The notes under the pieces: model-generated
Databases searched by the model: none
What the model was told of the DNA's origin: nothing
What the model saw: only the letters and a program-made list of their open reading frames with translations
Assembly: GCF_910592395.1 (NCBI RefSeq)
Contig: NC_088308.1
Location: 24,753,501-24,817,500 of the forward strand
DNA length: 64,000 nt
From: Lineus longissimus
Lineage: Eukaryota > Nemertea > Pilidiophora > Heteronemertea > Lineidae
Direction of reading: 5' to 3'
In this document: positions 34,846-53,730 of the stretch, piece after piece
How positions within the stretch are numbered: the stretch's first letter is position 1
How the letters are laid out: each line of letters starts with the position of its first letter
Program-made: the position numbers and the translations under genes

Positions 34846-37800
34846 CAGACCTTAAAGTAGAATGACTCAGAGGACATATCTTGTGTCCTGGTGTAATTAC
34901 CACTCTCCATAATGTTTCTTTTTCAGCGTCCTGTCGGCCACAACGGAATTGGGCTAAGATAATGTGTATTGTACGTGTATATACTAACGATGAGTTGACT
35001 ATAGGCGAAGTCCGATGTACATAGTATTGCATATTGATGCACATGTCCATCACCACAAATCGCAAGCTTACATCAGAGTGTACTCGTTTTTTCAACATTT
35101 AAGATGGATTTTGTGTTTAGAGTTAATCGAATACAGCAGAAGTTATTTTGCTCCGGCTAGAACCAAGATGTCTACCCCAGCGAATTCTATTTGATTTGAT
35201 GTCCAGCTTCGATCTAATTGAGCCAAGCGTGTTATTTCCTCAGAGGATACACGAAATAAATTGGTTATTTGAAACCTTGGCCGATGTAGGCCAAGAATAA
35301 CATCCAGAGGATATGGGGTGCCCACATCTGGACGGCTAGTCAAAATGGGCTTACCAACATTTGATCGTGACCCTGTCACAACGTTTTAACGCATCTCACT
35401 GAGAAACTACATTTGTCTAATTCAACTGTGGTAGCTGAATCTGTGCCCAAACGACGTTGTGCCAATCCTACAGATTAGCTTCGAATTTAATAAAAAACCA
35501 ACGTTTGCCATTCTAAGGGGAAAACTTTTGGGGTATTTCCGGACAAAAAAACAGTCTGTGCATCATGGAAGAGATGTCTAGAATTTCTAAGAACAACGTT
35601 TCTCACTAGACACTTAGATAAAAAAATAAAACCTTACACTTTACATCTGCCGCATGGGAATTCGATCTGCAAACAGCTGAGAATTCCACTGTTGAATAAT
35701 TCATACCAGCCGTACCAGAATGCGTCATTCGTTGTTGGGTTATGGTACAATAGTTTTAAATTTGAATCTATTGAACATCCTTTTTCGCTGTTAAACTCGA
35801 CAATTTCGCATTAGATATATCATAGGATGATGTTCAAAATTCACATTGGATTTTTTCGTCATTTTAGTCTTGTCTCCTTTTGATATTTTTACACCTTTGC
35901 TAGGATATGTTGTTAAGTGGCCGTCATTCACAACCGACTTTGGTCTGGAAACTGATATCACGAATTGCTCAATGAATATTGTATGCCATGTTGCCCATAT
36001 CATCTGTTATAGACGCGACGAAAAAACGTCGGTCAAGATTGATTCCTTCGTATCGGAAAGATGACATCCTCGACGGTGTACTTATCAGCTTCCCAAAGAA
36101 AGTAATAGATCAATTCATTGATAGATCCCAACGGAGAGTCAATTGTTCGGTGGATATGCGGTCGCCTTCAGATTGACAAGACGCTCAGGTTTCCCACTAA
36201 CAAAGCAATGTATTTCCATGCCGCTGTCTCTCACTGAAGAGATAGTGCTTGGAATTACTTCAACTTGAATGTCCACACCAATATTCCGCAAGCGCACCTA
36301 CGAGAACATAGTGGATGAAGAAGACTCGTTAAGTACACACAGCAGAGAAACCTTGGAGTCCAATCAGACATTCAATTCATTAGAAGAGCCGAAATGCATC
36401 CTTATGTCTATAATTGACTGAACGAAGTCCGTATGAGCTGGATAAGTTTACAATTCAAAAACAGCGTAGTTACCATGCAGCACCAAACATCGCTCGGGTG
36501 GAGCCGTAATTTTTCCTAAAACGTCCGCTGTCGCCTCGGTTTTGGCCTTCAGGGCCAAAGCATCACATCGTTTCTTACGAACGTTCAAGGTGAACTCAAC
36601 TTAGAGCCCTAGAGAGCTCAAAAACGACATCAGGAAAAGACCTGAAAAAACTTCTACTCTTATGACTAACAAGTAGGAGTGGTAAGTTCTAGAAACCTTC
36701 TCTGAAAGGATAGTTATTAATATCACCTGTATTGTGAGTAGTGCAAGTCAGTGCCATTTGAAATACCCAAGGGATAACCATCGTCCGCCTTGAACACCCT
36801 CAAACAGCAAAGATATCGCCTTTCCAATGTCTTTGTAGTGTAGATCACTCAAAATATCAAATACACTTATTAACCATTGTCAGAACAAAACGTTAATGTC
36901 ATCTCGACAATTCATTGCCTCAAACAGATAGCGCTTTGAAGCCAGTAAATAATGTATTTTTCATTTGATGCATCCTGGCGCTTTATGTACGAGACTTCGG
37001 GTTTCATACAGGTAATTATTAATTATAAGGGATCTACAGGCAACAAAAGGAGATCACAGAGTCATCTTTGAGTACTAATCCACTGATATAAGTCCAACCT
37101 GGCAAAAATCAATCTCATATCACATTTATTTAGCTATTTTCTAAAGAAAAAGGAAGAACAATCGATTGGACAGTGTATTTTTATCGTGAAGAGAAAACAG
37201 AAATAAACGACCTCTAGGGATAGGAAATGAGTATTTACGACGCGGGTAGTACTAGTATTTAAATAGGAAATCTTGATATGAAAGCTACGTATCAAGTACC
37301 AAGATTATAACCTCAATTTATGGTTTTCCAAACTTCCAATAAAATCGTCGGACAATATGAATGCAGAAGAAATCTTCGACGAGTTTCGATACAAAGTGTT
37401 TAAAATTCTCTCGAAATGAACATGCTAACGGTTTTCTTCAGGCGGTATATGCATTAGGTTTTGGTTCTTCAACCGTAATGTATGAACTACTGCCGACTTC
37501 TTCACTCCAACATCATCAAACGACCGGATCCGGAAAAAGCGTAAGTGGCGCCGCTGACGAGCGATTTGGGATTCAAAATGAGAATAATCCAGACTGTGTT
37601 GTCCCTCTTGCATTGTAACAATCGATGATTAAGAGATAACCACAGTGCGATGTTTAATGGTATACATTTGTCCTGATTAAGAAAGATCCTTCGGGATGCT
37701 GGATCTAAAGATGCACGTGGGGCACATTTTGCAATGAGATTACCAACCTACCAGGGACCGCTTCTTAATAACGTTATACTAATTGCCCTGGTATACTAAA

Positions 37801-40800
37801 CCAAGTAACATCAACTTTAACATTTGTACATGTAGGCTTTGCGAGCCTAAGTTATTAATCAACTCTTTGAGCTTACAAAGTATTTATGAATAAACCAGTT
37901 TTTTTATTAACTGAATTCTAGCTGATTGCCGGTTTTAATTTATCAGCTAGATATCAATTCCTCCCTAACAAAACTTGTAGGAAAAAATCAATTGCCCAAT
38001 CTGCTGTTTAAGTTTTTCATTTCCTTTCAGTATTTTCCGCATATAAGGAGACAAATACGATTTTTACAGTACGTCGAGGATTTGCCATACGCTAAAACTT
38101 TCCAATACGGTTTATTCACATTGTTCATATAACAACTGGTTAGTCTTCATTAGGAAATGAATTTCAGTTTTGAGTATGTGAGTCTTTCTGAAGCAGGAGA
38201 ACTATTTCTCATAGTGTTTTTTGCGTATTGTTACGGAATGATTTTCGAAAGTTTTCCGTCTTTAATCAGAAAATACAATTGTTACACTAACAAGACAAGA
38301 CACAAGTAAGGTGATGACAGTACCTCGAGTACATTACTCTAAGAAATCGTAGTAGGAGATCCAATATCTTACAAAACTTAGCCCAGTTGTTGTAAACAGA
38401 TAACACTGTAGTGCCTGACTTGACGTGTTGACGTTAGGTATAACCTACGTTAAGTCCGCCAGAGATTGACTTTTTGCCTTGGCTTTGAGTCTAATCAGTA
38501 CAGTTGGTCACCAGTACTGTTTAGGTACAGTAACCCACAACGTTATGCTACTTTCACCTCGAATAACAGTCATACATGCCATTCCACACATTTAACGTGA
38601 TATACGCTGATCTGGCTTCCTGAGTAAGGTGGCAATAAATGCCATGTTTGATTCTGAACAGACTGGCGTCATTAATGTTTATGGTTCAATCATATCATGT
38701 CATGTCCTACCATTACTCTTCATCAAAAGCGACGTCGAGGCGAGTATAGAGTAGAATATGCCACTCAGATGTCTTGGGATAATAATAAACTACATGTAGT
38801 AGTTGGCTTTTTCCGACTTTTAACGGTTATCAACTTTTTCCTGATATATCCGACTAAAGTCCGACATTGTCTGACTTTTCCCTGAATAGTCGGATTTCTA
38901 AAAAACTTGTTAAAATACCAGAAAAATAAGGCAGTTAAGATCAAAGGCCTATGTTGAATGGGGTTAATGAGGTTTAATCGATCTATAACTGATACTGGGT
39001 GTCCGTTCGCGTGTGCGAAGATTTAAACTAAATTCAAGCACCAGGCCATGCACTCAAAAACCTTAATTTCTCGTAAAGTGTCGGATAAGGTCGGTCGATT
39101 TCCTGTTTTTGACTAAGCAATCAAACCATCAATACTGCATCAGAACTAGTCATTCCTTATCACTGCTACTCAGTGATATACGCTGATTTTACATCATGGG
39201 TTCGCCGAAGCAATCAAGGTTTGATCCCAAGAGGGATGGCAGGGTAATTTCAGTTGTGATGTTTAATTCATGGGGCAACGCTATAGCCACGGAGAATAGG
39301 CATTTAATTCTTGATTCTCGATTTCAAGGCTCGGAGTCGGCTTAAATGGAAATGCCATACATTTTTTAAGTCACACGATGTAAATTACGGACCTCATTAC
39401 AGCTTGATTTGGGTTGCAACGAGGGTGTCTCTGACAGATGGAGACAACCGAAATCTAGGTCAGTCGGTGCACGACCCATTGTCCATCACGTAAAATGAGC
39501 TAGATATTTCAAATATAATCGCCAACGAAGGCAAGAAAATTAAGCTCAACTATGCCAATCACAGCATCCTCAGTTGTGTAGCTTCTAACCAGCCATTTTT
39601 ATCGGCGAATTAGATTTATGTATGAATTGGACGTTAAATCAATTGTTCTTTACCGGTAGTCATAACACCATAATCATCAGTCACGTTGCAACAATAAAAA
39701 ACTAAGATGCAATTACAGGAGAAGAAAACAGACCCATTAAGTGTTGGACAACAATTTCGTGTTGCTGATGGCATCTCGTTCATTGCCAGGCTGCTGTGTG
39801 GGGATTTAATTTTCGTTCACCATCTAGATATGGATTTAATTTGAATCGGGATAAAGGTCCATGTGTTTCACAATCCTGACAATGTTATGAAGGAGAGGGG
39901 GTAGAGCATTCGCATTCCGCATCTCGCGGTCGTTTATATGCCGACAAGTTTATACAGAATACAGCTTGTGATGAGAGCTGCCCTGACCACGCATATAGTT
40001 TTGTCTTGGCATGAGGTTATAAAATGTACGACAATTCCTTGGCCCCCTCCCCAGTCAGCAAATGCAAAAGTCTTCCTATTAGCAATTTGTCCTGTTGGTG
40101 GCCCGTCCTTTAGAATGGTCGAGTACAGCCACATTTCCAATGGTATAGGCTCCTTGACAAATGCACATTCACTGCAGCACGGGGCATGGTCGCACAAAAT
40201 GAGTTTGGCTGATTCCTGCCAAACTGAACCTAATTCAATCAGAGCGAAGTGCATTTCGGCGTTCAGAGCTGCTGAAAATTACGTACAAGTGCATTAGACC
40301 CGTCTGATGACCTTCTCAAACATCCCCCGTCAAAATAACAACTTTACCTCAAGACACGTAGAGCTATATGCCGGAATGGCAATTTCTTCTTCAGACTGCA
40401 GTGTCAATTACCGACGTCTGTCGAGCTCCCCCAACTCCTTATATCGCAATAACTCTTAACTTGACATGCTTAACCATATTGGATTTAACCCTGCTGATTA
40501 CTTCGTCGTTATTCACTTAAGGCTTCTACCGACTTTGCATTTAAGACGTTGGCTCTAAAGGGAAAGCTATCTTCGCAAGCCATCCGTTTAAGGGACCGTC
40601 AATTAGATATTCGAATGTGCACAATTTACTCTGTCCCCGCCCCTTCCTCTCCTATTCCGAGCAGCAAAAAACTGAAATGTGGACAGGAAATTAAGTCCTT
40701 CACGCGTGTCCCATGGGATATCAGTGTATGATCGTTTATATGATATTATCCATTCTAATTAAAATTGTGATGTATTGATATTTTGTGTTGATAAGTTGAT

Positions 40801-41185
40801 GAAGTCGACCAAATTGGATCACTCCACATCCAGCAGATTTAGAGATACAAGTGTACGTGCATACCTGTACTCTCTATATGCATGGTATATTATTGTTGCA
40901 TTTTAAAACGCTTTCTGTGCAACATCAGATAATACTGCTGCCATTGACCATATTGTCCGGAGAGTGCGTAAAAACATCGATAATGCAGCATAGAATTGTG
41001 TAAGCACTGAAAAATCCAATAGCCCGAGTGCAGTCAGGGAGCAGGCCATTACCAGGCGGCAATCAAAGGAAATTCAGCTAATTGAGAGTGAAATTTGTAT
41101 CGAAATTGTGTCATGTAGTCACGAACAAGACATTCTAAAAACTCACTGTACGAAGATACACTGGGATCATTTCCGCTAAGTATTC
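34846..41185. other. Intergenic region with no supported gene
   Basis: I find no exon chain, RNA gene or mobile element. Two overlapping ATG-initiated ORFs on opposite strands at 39934-40297 are the only stretch with unusually few stops (see findings). A 78-codon frame at 35143-35379 (minus) is protein-like in composition but unrecognised. Confidence 0.45.
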
Positions 41186-41228
41186 AACCTTGTGTGAAAT
41201 AAAAATTCGCTCTATTTCACACAAGGTT
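41186..41228. repeat. Perfect hairpin abutting the GTA array
   Basis: The left arm AACCTTGTGTGAAATA (41186-41201) and the right arm TATTTCACACAAGGTT (41213-41228) are exact complements. They are separated by an 11-bp loop. The giant trinucleotide array starts three bases later. Confidence 0.95.
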
Positions 41229-41231
41229 CAG

Positions 41232-45545
<4,314 letters not shown>

Positions 45546-48500
45546 GATGAAAAACGTATTGAAATGTTTTGGATTTGCAGAAAAACTTCGGGACAGGTGT
45601 CTGATCCAATAAATGCGACTGATCTTCGAGCATAACATGGCATCTTTCATTTCTCCTTAATGCAGTTAGAGAGTTGCTATAACGGTGAAATGTGCCAAGG
45701 GATGAATGGTTCAAGCTTGACGAAGCCCCATCACTTCCGATGCCCGACCCCTTGATATGATTCTTGATACTCTAAAGATCAAACCCTCTTTCATAAAAAT
45801 CACGAGCAGATCAGCCATGATGTCAGAAAAGACGACACAGTTCTTTGGAGTGTTTTTAGTGCGTCCAAGTGTGGATGACAGAATATTCAATGGTTTATTG
45901 ATAGAATATCAACTAAGATGATATATGATTCTCCGAACATAAAATATCTACCCATAACCGTTATAGAAAGCAAGGCCGGTTGTTCAAAAGAGGTTATTTA
46001 ATAAAAACTCAAAATACAAATGCTTGTAGAAAAGACACCGCGTTTTTTGGGGTTTTTTTTAAATTTAAACTACACTTCGTTACACAAGGCGGATTTACAT
46101 ACTAGGAGTGCGGGTGAGCGTACCCGCTTGCGTCTCACGAAAAATTTGCTTCTCCATGAAACAATATCACGAGAGAGCGATCGTTTGTCAATTTATCTGG
46201 CTTATAGGATCCTGGCTTGAAAGTACACTCGATTTATCAGCTTTTTCTGAGCGTTCAGATGTGTTGTGTGTAGATCGAGCTCGACTGCTTTAGTATATAG
46301 GAGTGGTCGGCAAAATGTTTGATATAAAACGCGAAGAAAATGGCCAAATACGGTGTAGTTTCATTTCGCCGGCACGTTTTGGCTCCATACTATACCTTCC
46401 TGAAGTAAAACTGTTGGGCCTTCCTGTGTATTAGTCTGTGTTGGATAATCGCAAGCCCTTAACCTACATTGCACTGAAAAATGTGGTAGAAATATTCTGA
46501 TTTGCGAATAGGGCAGAAAGGCTCATTTCTGCTCGAGAAAAGTGGAGACTACTGCTGTCGTGAGCTCGGCTCGTAAACTGCTGATTTACTGCCTGACATT
46601 GGACGGTATCTTGGCTAATTTGCGAACGAATGACCTTGGACAAAAATCTACTAGTATCATTTGGCAACTAACCATATGAGCTATGATAGCCTGACCTTAT
46701 ACGACATTCAATTGAATCTCCGACAGGGGACCAGAAGAGGTGTGGGCTGTTTGCCTAGTGCATTAAATATAGATGGAATTCATGTTGCGGTAAGCGCAAT
46801 CAGTCTTTACTTCGACATGCTGTCTATATATAAAGATGACGCGATCTATTACATGAGGTCCATTCTCACATGCTGTGTAATGATAACCGTCATTATATAT
46901 GAATGTGATTTTCGCAATGTCAGGTCAAAAAGCAATTTTCTATCCCTAATGATCTCATGACATCTTACAATATGTAAATCTAGCGACAGTCAGGCTGGCA
47001 CATGTAATATACTTTTCATATACATGTCAGTTAGTATAGTTAGCTCCGTGAACAACTGAGGGTACCATCATAACTTTAGAAATGATGGTTGTTTACATGT
47101 TATCAGAAAGTGTGAGCCTGTCAGAACCACACCAATACTTCTGCGCAATAAATTTGAGAAATGCAGATTTTTGAGAATTTAATAAGGTATAGGGGGAGGG
47201 GAGTTCTTCGGGGCACTGGGTTAAACCAGAGAGAAGGCTCATGTTGACTGGAAGGATGTCGTAAAAGACGATATACATATTCAAAAAGCAATGTTCGATT
47301 CAAATAAAGGAAGAAGTGACCCTTTTTAAAGCATATTTTTCTTTCAATCAAATTGGAATGAATCCAATTGCAGCCAACCCTGATGGCCATACATGCCATG
47401 CCAGTAATTCCCTCAAGTCGTCTCAATATGCTATCTCAATTAACCCCGTTAAGTACAGCTAGCCTCTGCGTCTTCGTGATATTAACACGGAGGACTTGAT
47501 TGATCTTCGACCCATTAATGATTAAACAGTCCAGGAAGCTTTTTTGCATACGGCATCGATCCTTGCCGAGTTAAGGACGCGATAATAAGGTGTATTTCTT
47601 GATAGCATTGATCAAAGATTCTCGCAATATGTACAGACATTGTTAATAAGGCTTCATCAGACAGTAGCAATCGTAACTGATGCTGCGGCGACATATCGAG
47701 CTAGACAGAGTGCATAATGAAGGTTGTTTTGTGTATCTGTGGCAGAAGAGCTTGCAGAAGAGCTGGGGCCATAGATTAAACCAAATCAAAGAGGTAAAGA
47801 CCCAAGGTGAAAAAAAGTTCTTACAAGAATCCTTTCATCCCTTCAAAAGGACAATTAAGGATAAATTTATTAATGAACTTCCATGATGCACTCCAAAGTT
47901 ATATTGCATGACCAACGGATACCTCTTCGACTTGGGGCATTGATCGGAGTATATGGTCGATGGCGAGTGGGCAAAAAATCAAATTCAACGTGGCAATACA
48001 CGATTCTGATAAGACCGCCCAAGGATTTATTTTGTGTTCCAAACCCTAGGGTCCTCTTTAATCTCCATATGAAATGTCAGCTGTTGTTTTTCGAAAACAA
48101 TGATGGAAGTAACATTGGACAACAAGCAACGCAACTATTGTGTTGCACACGTACGTCAATACGCTATCATCCGAATTCTCTTGGCAGAGAACTTTTTCTT
48201 GTGAAGGTGTTTGTCGCATTGGTATTTTTATTGTTTGGCTTTGTGTAATGTTACTTCCATCATTGTCGTTTTCGAAAACAACTTTTTAGATTCTCGCAGT
48301 TTCCTTTATATAGACTACTGCTATTTTCGTATAAATCGACGTGTGGTGTTTTGGTTGACAAGAATGAATCCACGCTGCTATCATTGCCGTTTCCCAATGT
48401 CATAGCAACTGACCGTGGTATTGACTTTTGTATTGCCTTTATTATGACGGTTTCTGACAGAACATGTTGAATCCCTACTTACTAGCAAGGCAGTCGTCAG

Positions 48501-49944
48501 AAATGTACCAAGGTATAATCATAACAACAGAAACAGATAGGAGTTTTCTTATTCTGTGAGTAAATGCATAATTCAGAAGTTATCGTCTGGCGATGTGTGT
48601 TGATTCAAATAAAAAGAGCGTCCAATATTCTGATATCAGAAATTCATACGGAAGGCTATCCTTATACATTTTGCCGAGATTCATGTCGAACATTTGCTGC
48701 GAATGAGATTTTTACAATGTTTGTATGCTTATAGAAAATAACATCATTACCATGCAGGTTCTTACAATAGCTCCAATATAAAGTATGCCCTCAGACAATG
48801 CTCACCCGAGTTGAGATACATGTAATAAAGCCATTGAGAGTCAACCCGTCTTTTTTTACCTTATCGGTATAATTGTGTTTCATGATATAACCGCCAACGC
48901 TTTCGATTAACTCTGAAACATAATATTATAGGGGCTCTTCGAGGCCATCTGATATCATTTTCAAACCATCAAAATCCATATAGCCAATATCAGCTAATGA
49001 TATATACTGAGTAAAACTTGCCAAGATACCAAATGTATATTATTGGAAATCTGCCCAAACTGTCAAGATCAATATGGATAGTAATCGGTCAATTTGAGCC
49101 GGATTCAGAAAAGCCATGTGTTCCTGCACATCAAATATCTGAGGCTAAACAGTTAAAGCCTTACATGAAAAGAGCCGATGTTCAAATCATACGATATTGT
49201 CATTATAGACAATCGCATATCCCATCCTCCCGCCGATACGATAGCGTACCCTGCTTATTGCATGGCATGTCCACCTGCTTACTTTGTGCTATATATTGCT
49301 GGTTGTAAGAAGTAAGTGACATCGAAGCCTTCTGAGAAAGAAGCCGACACTGATATTGCTATATACCCGTAACATGTCCGTTCATGGCCAATATCAACAG
49401 CAAGCGCAATAACAACACCAACCACTTATATCAACTTGTTCCTCACAGGACAGGTCCACCTGCACACCCAGAGCATATTGCTTCTAGCAGCAGTGTATGA
49501 CTGATAATTTCAGTCTCAAAGAAGAGAGATGATATTGATGCCATTCTTTGTAGCCTCGTATTATTTGCCTTTGCTTGGTAAGAGACACAGCCATGTGGCA
49601 GTAACAGCCTTCCAATAAAATATCAAATTATAATACCACTAAATGACCGTTCTCATGCCATAGATTGTTTCTCCTGCAAAAAGTCCCCGTCCCGTCATTG
49701 ATATTGATATTACCTTTCTCCACGCGTATGGCGGCACACCCAGTGCTTTGCACATCCATCACATCCTAGCTGTCATAGAATTGCATAGTTATGTTCCATC
49801 CCCAGTAACGGTATAATGGAGGGTAATCTTTTATCATGGTCATCTCACCTTAGCAACGAGGATGTGCGTTACGAATGTGGCCCATGTACGGTATCACTTG
49901 TTGCAATGATCGTGCCTGCAATCCCGCAGTAGTGTTTAGTCTGC

Positions 49945-50265
49945 CTCCTGTCTCTGGATGTAGCATACGCTGCCAGAGTAGTTAAGGAAAGCGAATGTCA
50001 CCTTGCAAGGGTTCTTCCCGCAACATGTCAGGCCTAACTTGGATGTGACATTCGCTTTGGGACAGATAGATGCCACAGATGCAAGATGAATAATCACATC
50101 CTGCAGTGTAAGCATCTGTCTCTGGATGTGACATAAACTGTGGGACAGATAAACAAGTACGGAAAGCCACTGAAGCAAGATTGGTCAGTTAATCACTGAC
50201 ATCCCGCAATGTTAGTCTCTGGTTTCTGGATGTGACATATGCTGCTGGGATGACATAAAAGTTAA
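49945..50265. repeat. Degenerate repeat cluster with CTGGATGTGACAT core
   Basis: The core (T)GGATGTGACAT or a one-base variant occurs four times, at about 49957, 50041, 50127 and 50228. It is usually followed by an octamer-like GCTG/CTGTGGGA(CAGATA) segment. Spacing is about 84-101 bp and the copies are strongly diverged. Confidence 0.6.
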
Positions 50266-51698
50266 TGTCATGCAAACTGTCACACGCAATCTGAGAGACC
50301 ATCCGGCGACTAATGATGCATGCATTGTATACCTAAACTGTCAGGGTGGAGGCTTGTTCATACAAAACTTAAGGGGCTTTATTTGATATGATTGCGTTCA
50401 ATGCACTGTTGTCTATTACCTCACACCAACCATGACCCCCTGGATCTCGTTTTCCCAGCCATGGTCATATTTTTAAAGGGAAACTAGAGCAAACTAAGGT
50501 GTTGAGGCTGGGACTAAAAATCCGAGTTGTTTATTGAAGCGACTGGTTTGGCATGTTAGTCCAGGATGCCCCCTATGTTGATGTAGCGCAGAGTCCACGA
50601 GACTGAAAAGGGGTTTGCTGGAAACAATGGTTTATACTAATGAACCTGGCTCGTTATATGCCATGTACAAACAGAAATTTATGCTGCATTGACGATGCGA
50701 TGATGAATGAACTATTAGTAACAGACAGAAGGCAACACAATATTGTGATATTCGATATGTGATGGTGATAATTGACAAGAAATGGTTGCAACTCAATGTG
50801 TCTTTTTCACGGTAGTATAGGACCAATATCAGTTTTTGCATTCACAGACACTGCATATTTTAGAAATAATGCTCGAGAGATTCAGTGGAACAGAATGACG
50901 TCTCCTTGGAATGATCAGAAAACCAACTCTACAGCGTAGATTTGGACTAAGTTGGGCGAACGGCGAAGTCAATGGGCAGGTTATGAAATCAGTACAGGTC
51001 CAAGTGGTCCCAAGCCTCTAGCGGTATACGATTGAAGAAAGAATACCGTCTTTATGATAGAATGATGCATTGGTTAGCTCTCTATATATGTAAATCTTCG
51101 CCCCGGAGCCGAATCACTTCTCATTCTAAAGGAACATACAAGGAGAAGAGGACATCTATATTCGACCCGGGTTCGTTGGATTCGTTGTCAAGAGAAACAG
51201 AATAATTCAAATCACGCAACCAGGGGATGTCAACTACACAATAAAAGACGAAATATTGTATGAAGCGTGTTGCATTTGTCCGGTTATTGTACTTTAGGGA
51301 CTCTGGCAGAAGGATTCATCAAATTATAGCTTTATTTTTAGCAGTGCAGCGCTGTATGCATCGGCCCTTTCTGAGCAATTGCTTCACCCTGATCATATCA
51401 ACTACAATGTGGATGTTTCCCTTAATCAGGCGACCAGCAACTAACCAGATTGCTCTTGAAAACAAATTGTGAATAATGGAGAGTTACATGAATTGTATTA
51501 CTTATGCATTTGACGTTACTTGGCACAGTTATATGACACATCGATCGACAAATCAAATGTAATTACCATTTGAAATGAACTGATTAAGCTAAACATCGTA
51601 GTGATATATAGCTGTTAAATTCGTGCACGATATTTGGACAAACTAACCCGGAGTTGGACATGCTGGGTTTTTTCTTCCTTATTGCTTTAAATGTGATA

Positions 51699-51734
51699 GG
51701 GGGGGGGGGGGGTTAGGGGGGGTTGGGGGGGGGG
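51699..51734 (+). repeat. G-quadruplex-type guanine tract
   Basis: Runs of 14, 7 and 10 G are separated by TTA and TT. The first run can supply two G-blocks, so a four-stranded quadruplex on the plus strand is possible. The TTA spacers recall telomeric repeats, but run lengths vary. Confidence 0.85.
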
Positions 51735-53703
51735 TTAGCAGCATCAAAAACCGCGGGATACAGTGGTATGCAAAGAATATATCCGGGACATCGTTGGCTG
51801 ATGGGCTCTGTGTCACCGGCTGGGAGCGACAAAGTATCCATCTAAACGCGAATACCATGCTAAAAGCACATCATTTGGGACAAGGCGCACCAGGTAGCGA
51901 AACGGAACATCCATAAGAGTGATTGTGATATTGGTACAAAACGATAAGGCGGCGATTGCAGAGTATATATGGGAATCTGTGCGTGCGCGTCCACCTGTTG
52001 ACATCAGTAGCTTAAAATGGCAATTAGCATTTTAAAATGAACCAAATCGATAACAATATATGCACACCGCACATCAGGCTACCAATGACATACATTGAGT
52101 TTCAGACCGAAGACAGCCAATATTTGAAGTAATGTTCCTTGTATGTAACATGTGACAGCAATGCATCTTACCGCATGGAGGAAAGTTGGAAAAACACTTT
52201 CAAAAGTTAGCCATTTATTAATGGTCCGATTTGACCTGTGCGAATGAATGCTTGATGAAATTTCCGTAAAAACTATACTCATACACAAATAATTAACTGA
52301 CTTCCTTGCTTTTGATTATTCAGAGATTTGGTCAATGATAAATAATGATTGTGGTCATCTTGTAAGATCATCTATGGTGAAATATGCGTGACCTATTCGT
52401 TGTGCAGGATTAGCATCCACTTGTCTTCAAAACTGCTGTAGGAACATACTACACATCTGACCTAGGACGGAAAGAAGTTGTGGACTTACCTAAGTCGAAT
52501 AGCAGAAGCTGCAAAATGACACCACAACGGTACCCCAGCCACTTCAAAGAAGAATATACTCCGAAGTATGAAGCTAGCAATCCCTAACAGTTCTGCTATA
52601 TCCAGTGAATGTTTAGCTTTATGAAGCAGAAAGACCGACACTGTCCTCGGTGGCCAATGGTGGTAATAATTAATGTTGCTAGGAAGCGAGCATATCAGGA
52701 ATACATGGCGGGAATATCCGCTCTGACTCAGCAATCGATACCGCTCGCACATTGTCGATACGGTGGCGCTGCCTCCTCATTGATCGATTACAAACACGTT
52801 AAAGGGACTTAAAGGGAGTCCAATTGCAAACGCCATCACATGTGGCCCGCTGGTAACTTGATATAAAGCGTGCCTGAACTGCAACAATCACGCAAAAGAG
52901 CGGCATTGGTATCATCACGAAGATGTCAAATGCTTACAGATGCTTATATTCCGCTCGCGTCCAATTCCCAATTTTCAGCGTTCTATCATCATGTGAGGAA
53001 CTAAAGCATACACTTTCACTGCGCATGTAAGTGTCGCAATACTTTCCCTTATAAATGGTCGAATAGCTGAGAATGGACAGATAGCCAAAAGAAGTATTAC
53101 GTCCTGATGCGAACTTGAATGGTACTCAATTGCTTGTTGCGCAAAAGCCACCTAGGCCTACTTTGATTTATTGAAAGTTGTCGCATTTTATGAACCGTCA
53201 CGAAACAGTGACCTCATGAACCGATATTAACATTCCTAGGTTATTTTCCTTGTGTTTCAAGAATGGCCAAAGAATCACCAGATTTTTATACAATGTCAAC
53301 AAAGTACTAGTATAAAGTAACCTGAATGGGTTAAGAATTTAATTTTTATTGATCAGTTCGCTTTTGCAATTCTGATGTATCTATCCATTCATAAAATGAC
53401 AAGATGACAAAGATAGCCGCGAAACCTGCATTTGCAATGAGATGAGCACTGGACAGACGGACGTGTAAGCAGGAGAATGAACGAATCAATTACAAGCAGC
53501 CAATATCCGTCGCATCAGCTGTCGTCGTGTCTTTATAGCGGAAAATGTAATAAAATTGTTGATGTGGAGGTTTTGGAATATATCATACCTCAGTCGGTCG
53601 TGCTTTGCTGGTCGCAGTGTGGGAGACGCGGATACAAGTGATATAATAGAGGTGAGTTGGTCTACCATGTATTTATTGTTGATGCTTAAAAGAATACTCT
53701 AGT

Positions 53704-53730
53704 GATATATATACATGTATATATATATGT
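53704..53730. repeat. TA-rich palindromic microsatellite
   Basis: GATATATATACATGTATATA followed by TATATGTAC. It is self-complementary around CATG. Confidence 0.85.

Noticed and set aside
35143-35379. Minus-strand ORF of 78 codons with protein-like composition
   Set aside because: I recognise no family, see no flanking exons, and cannot separate it from chance openness.
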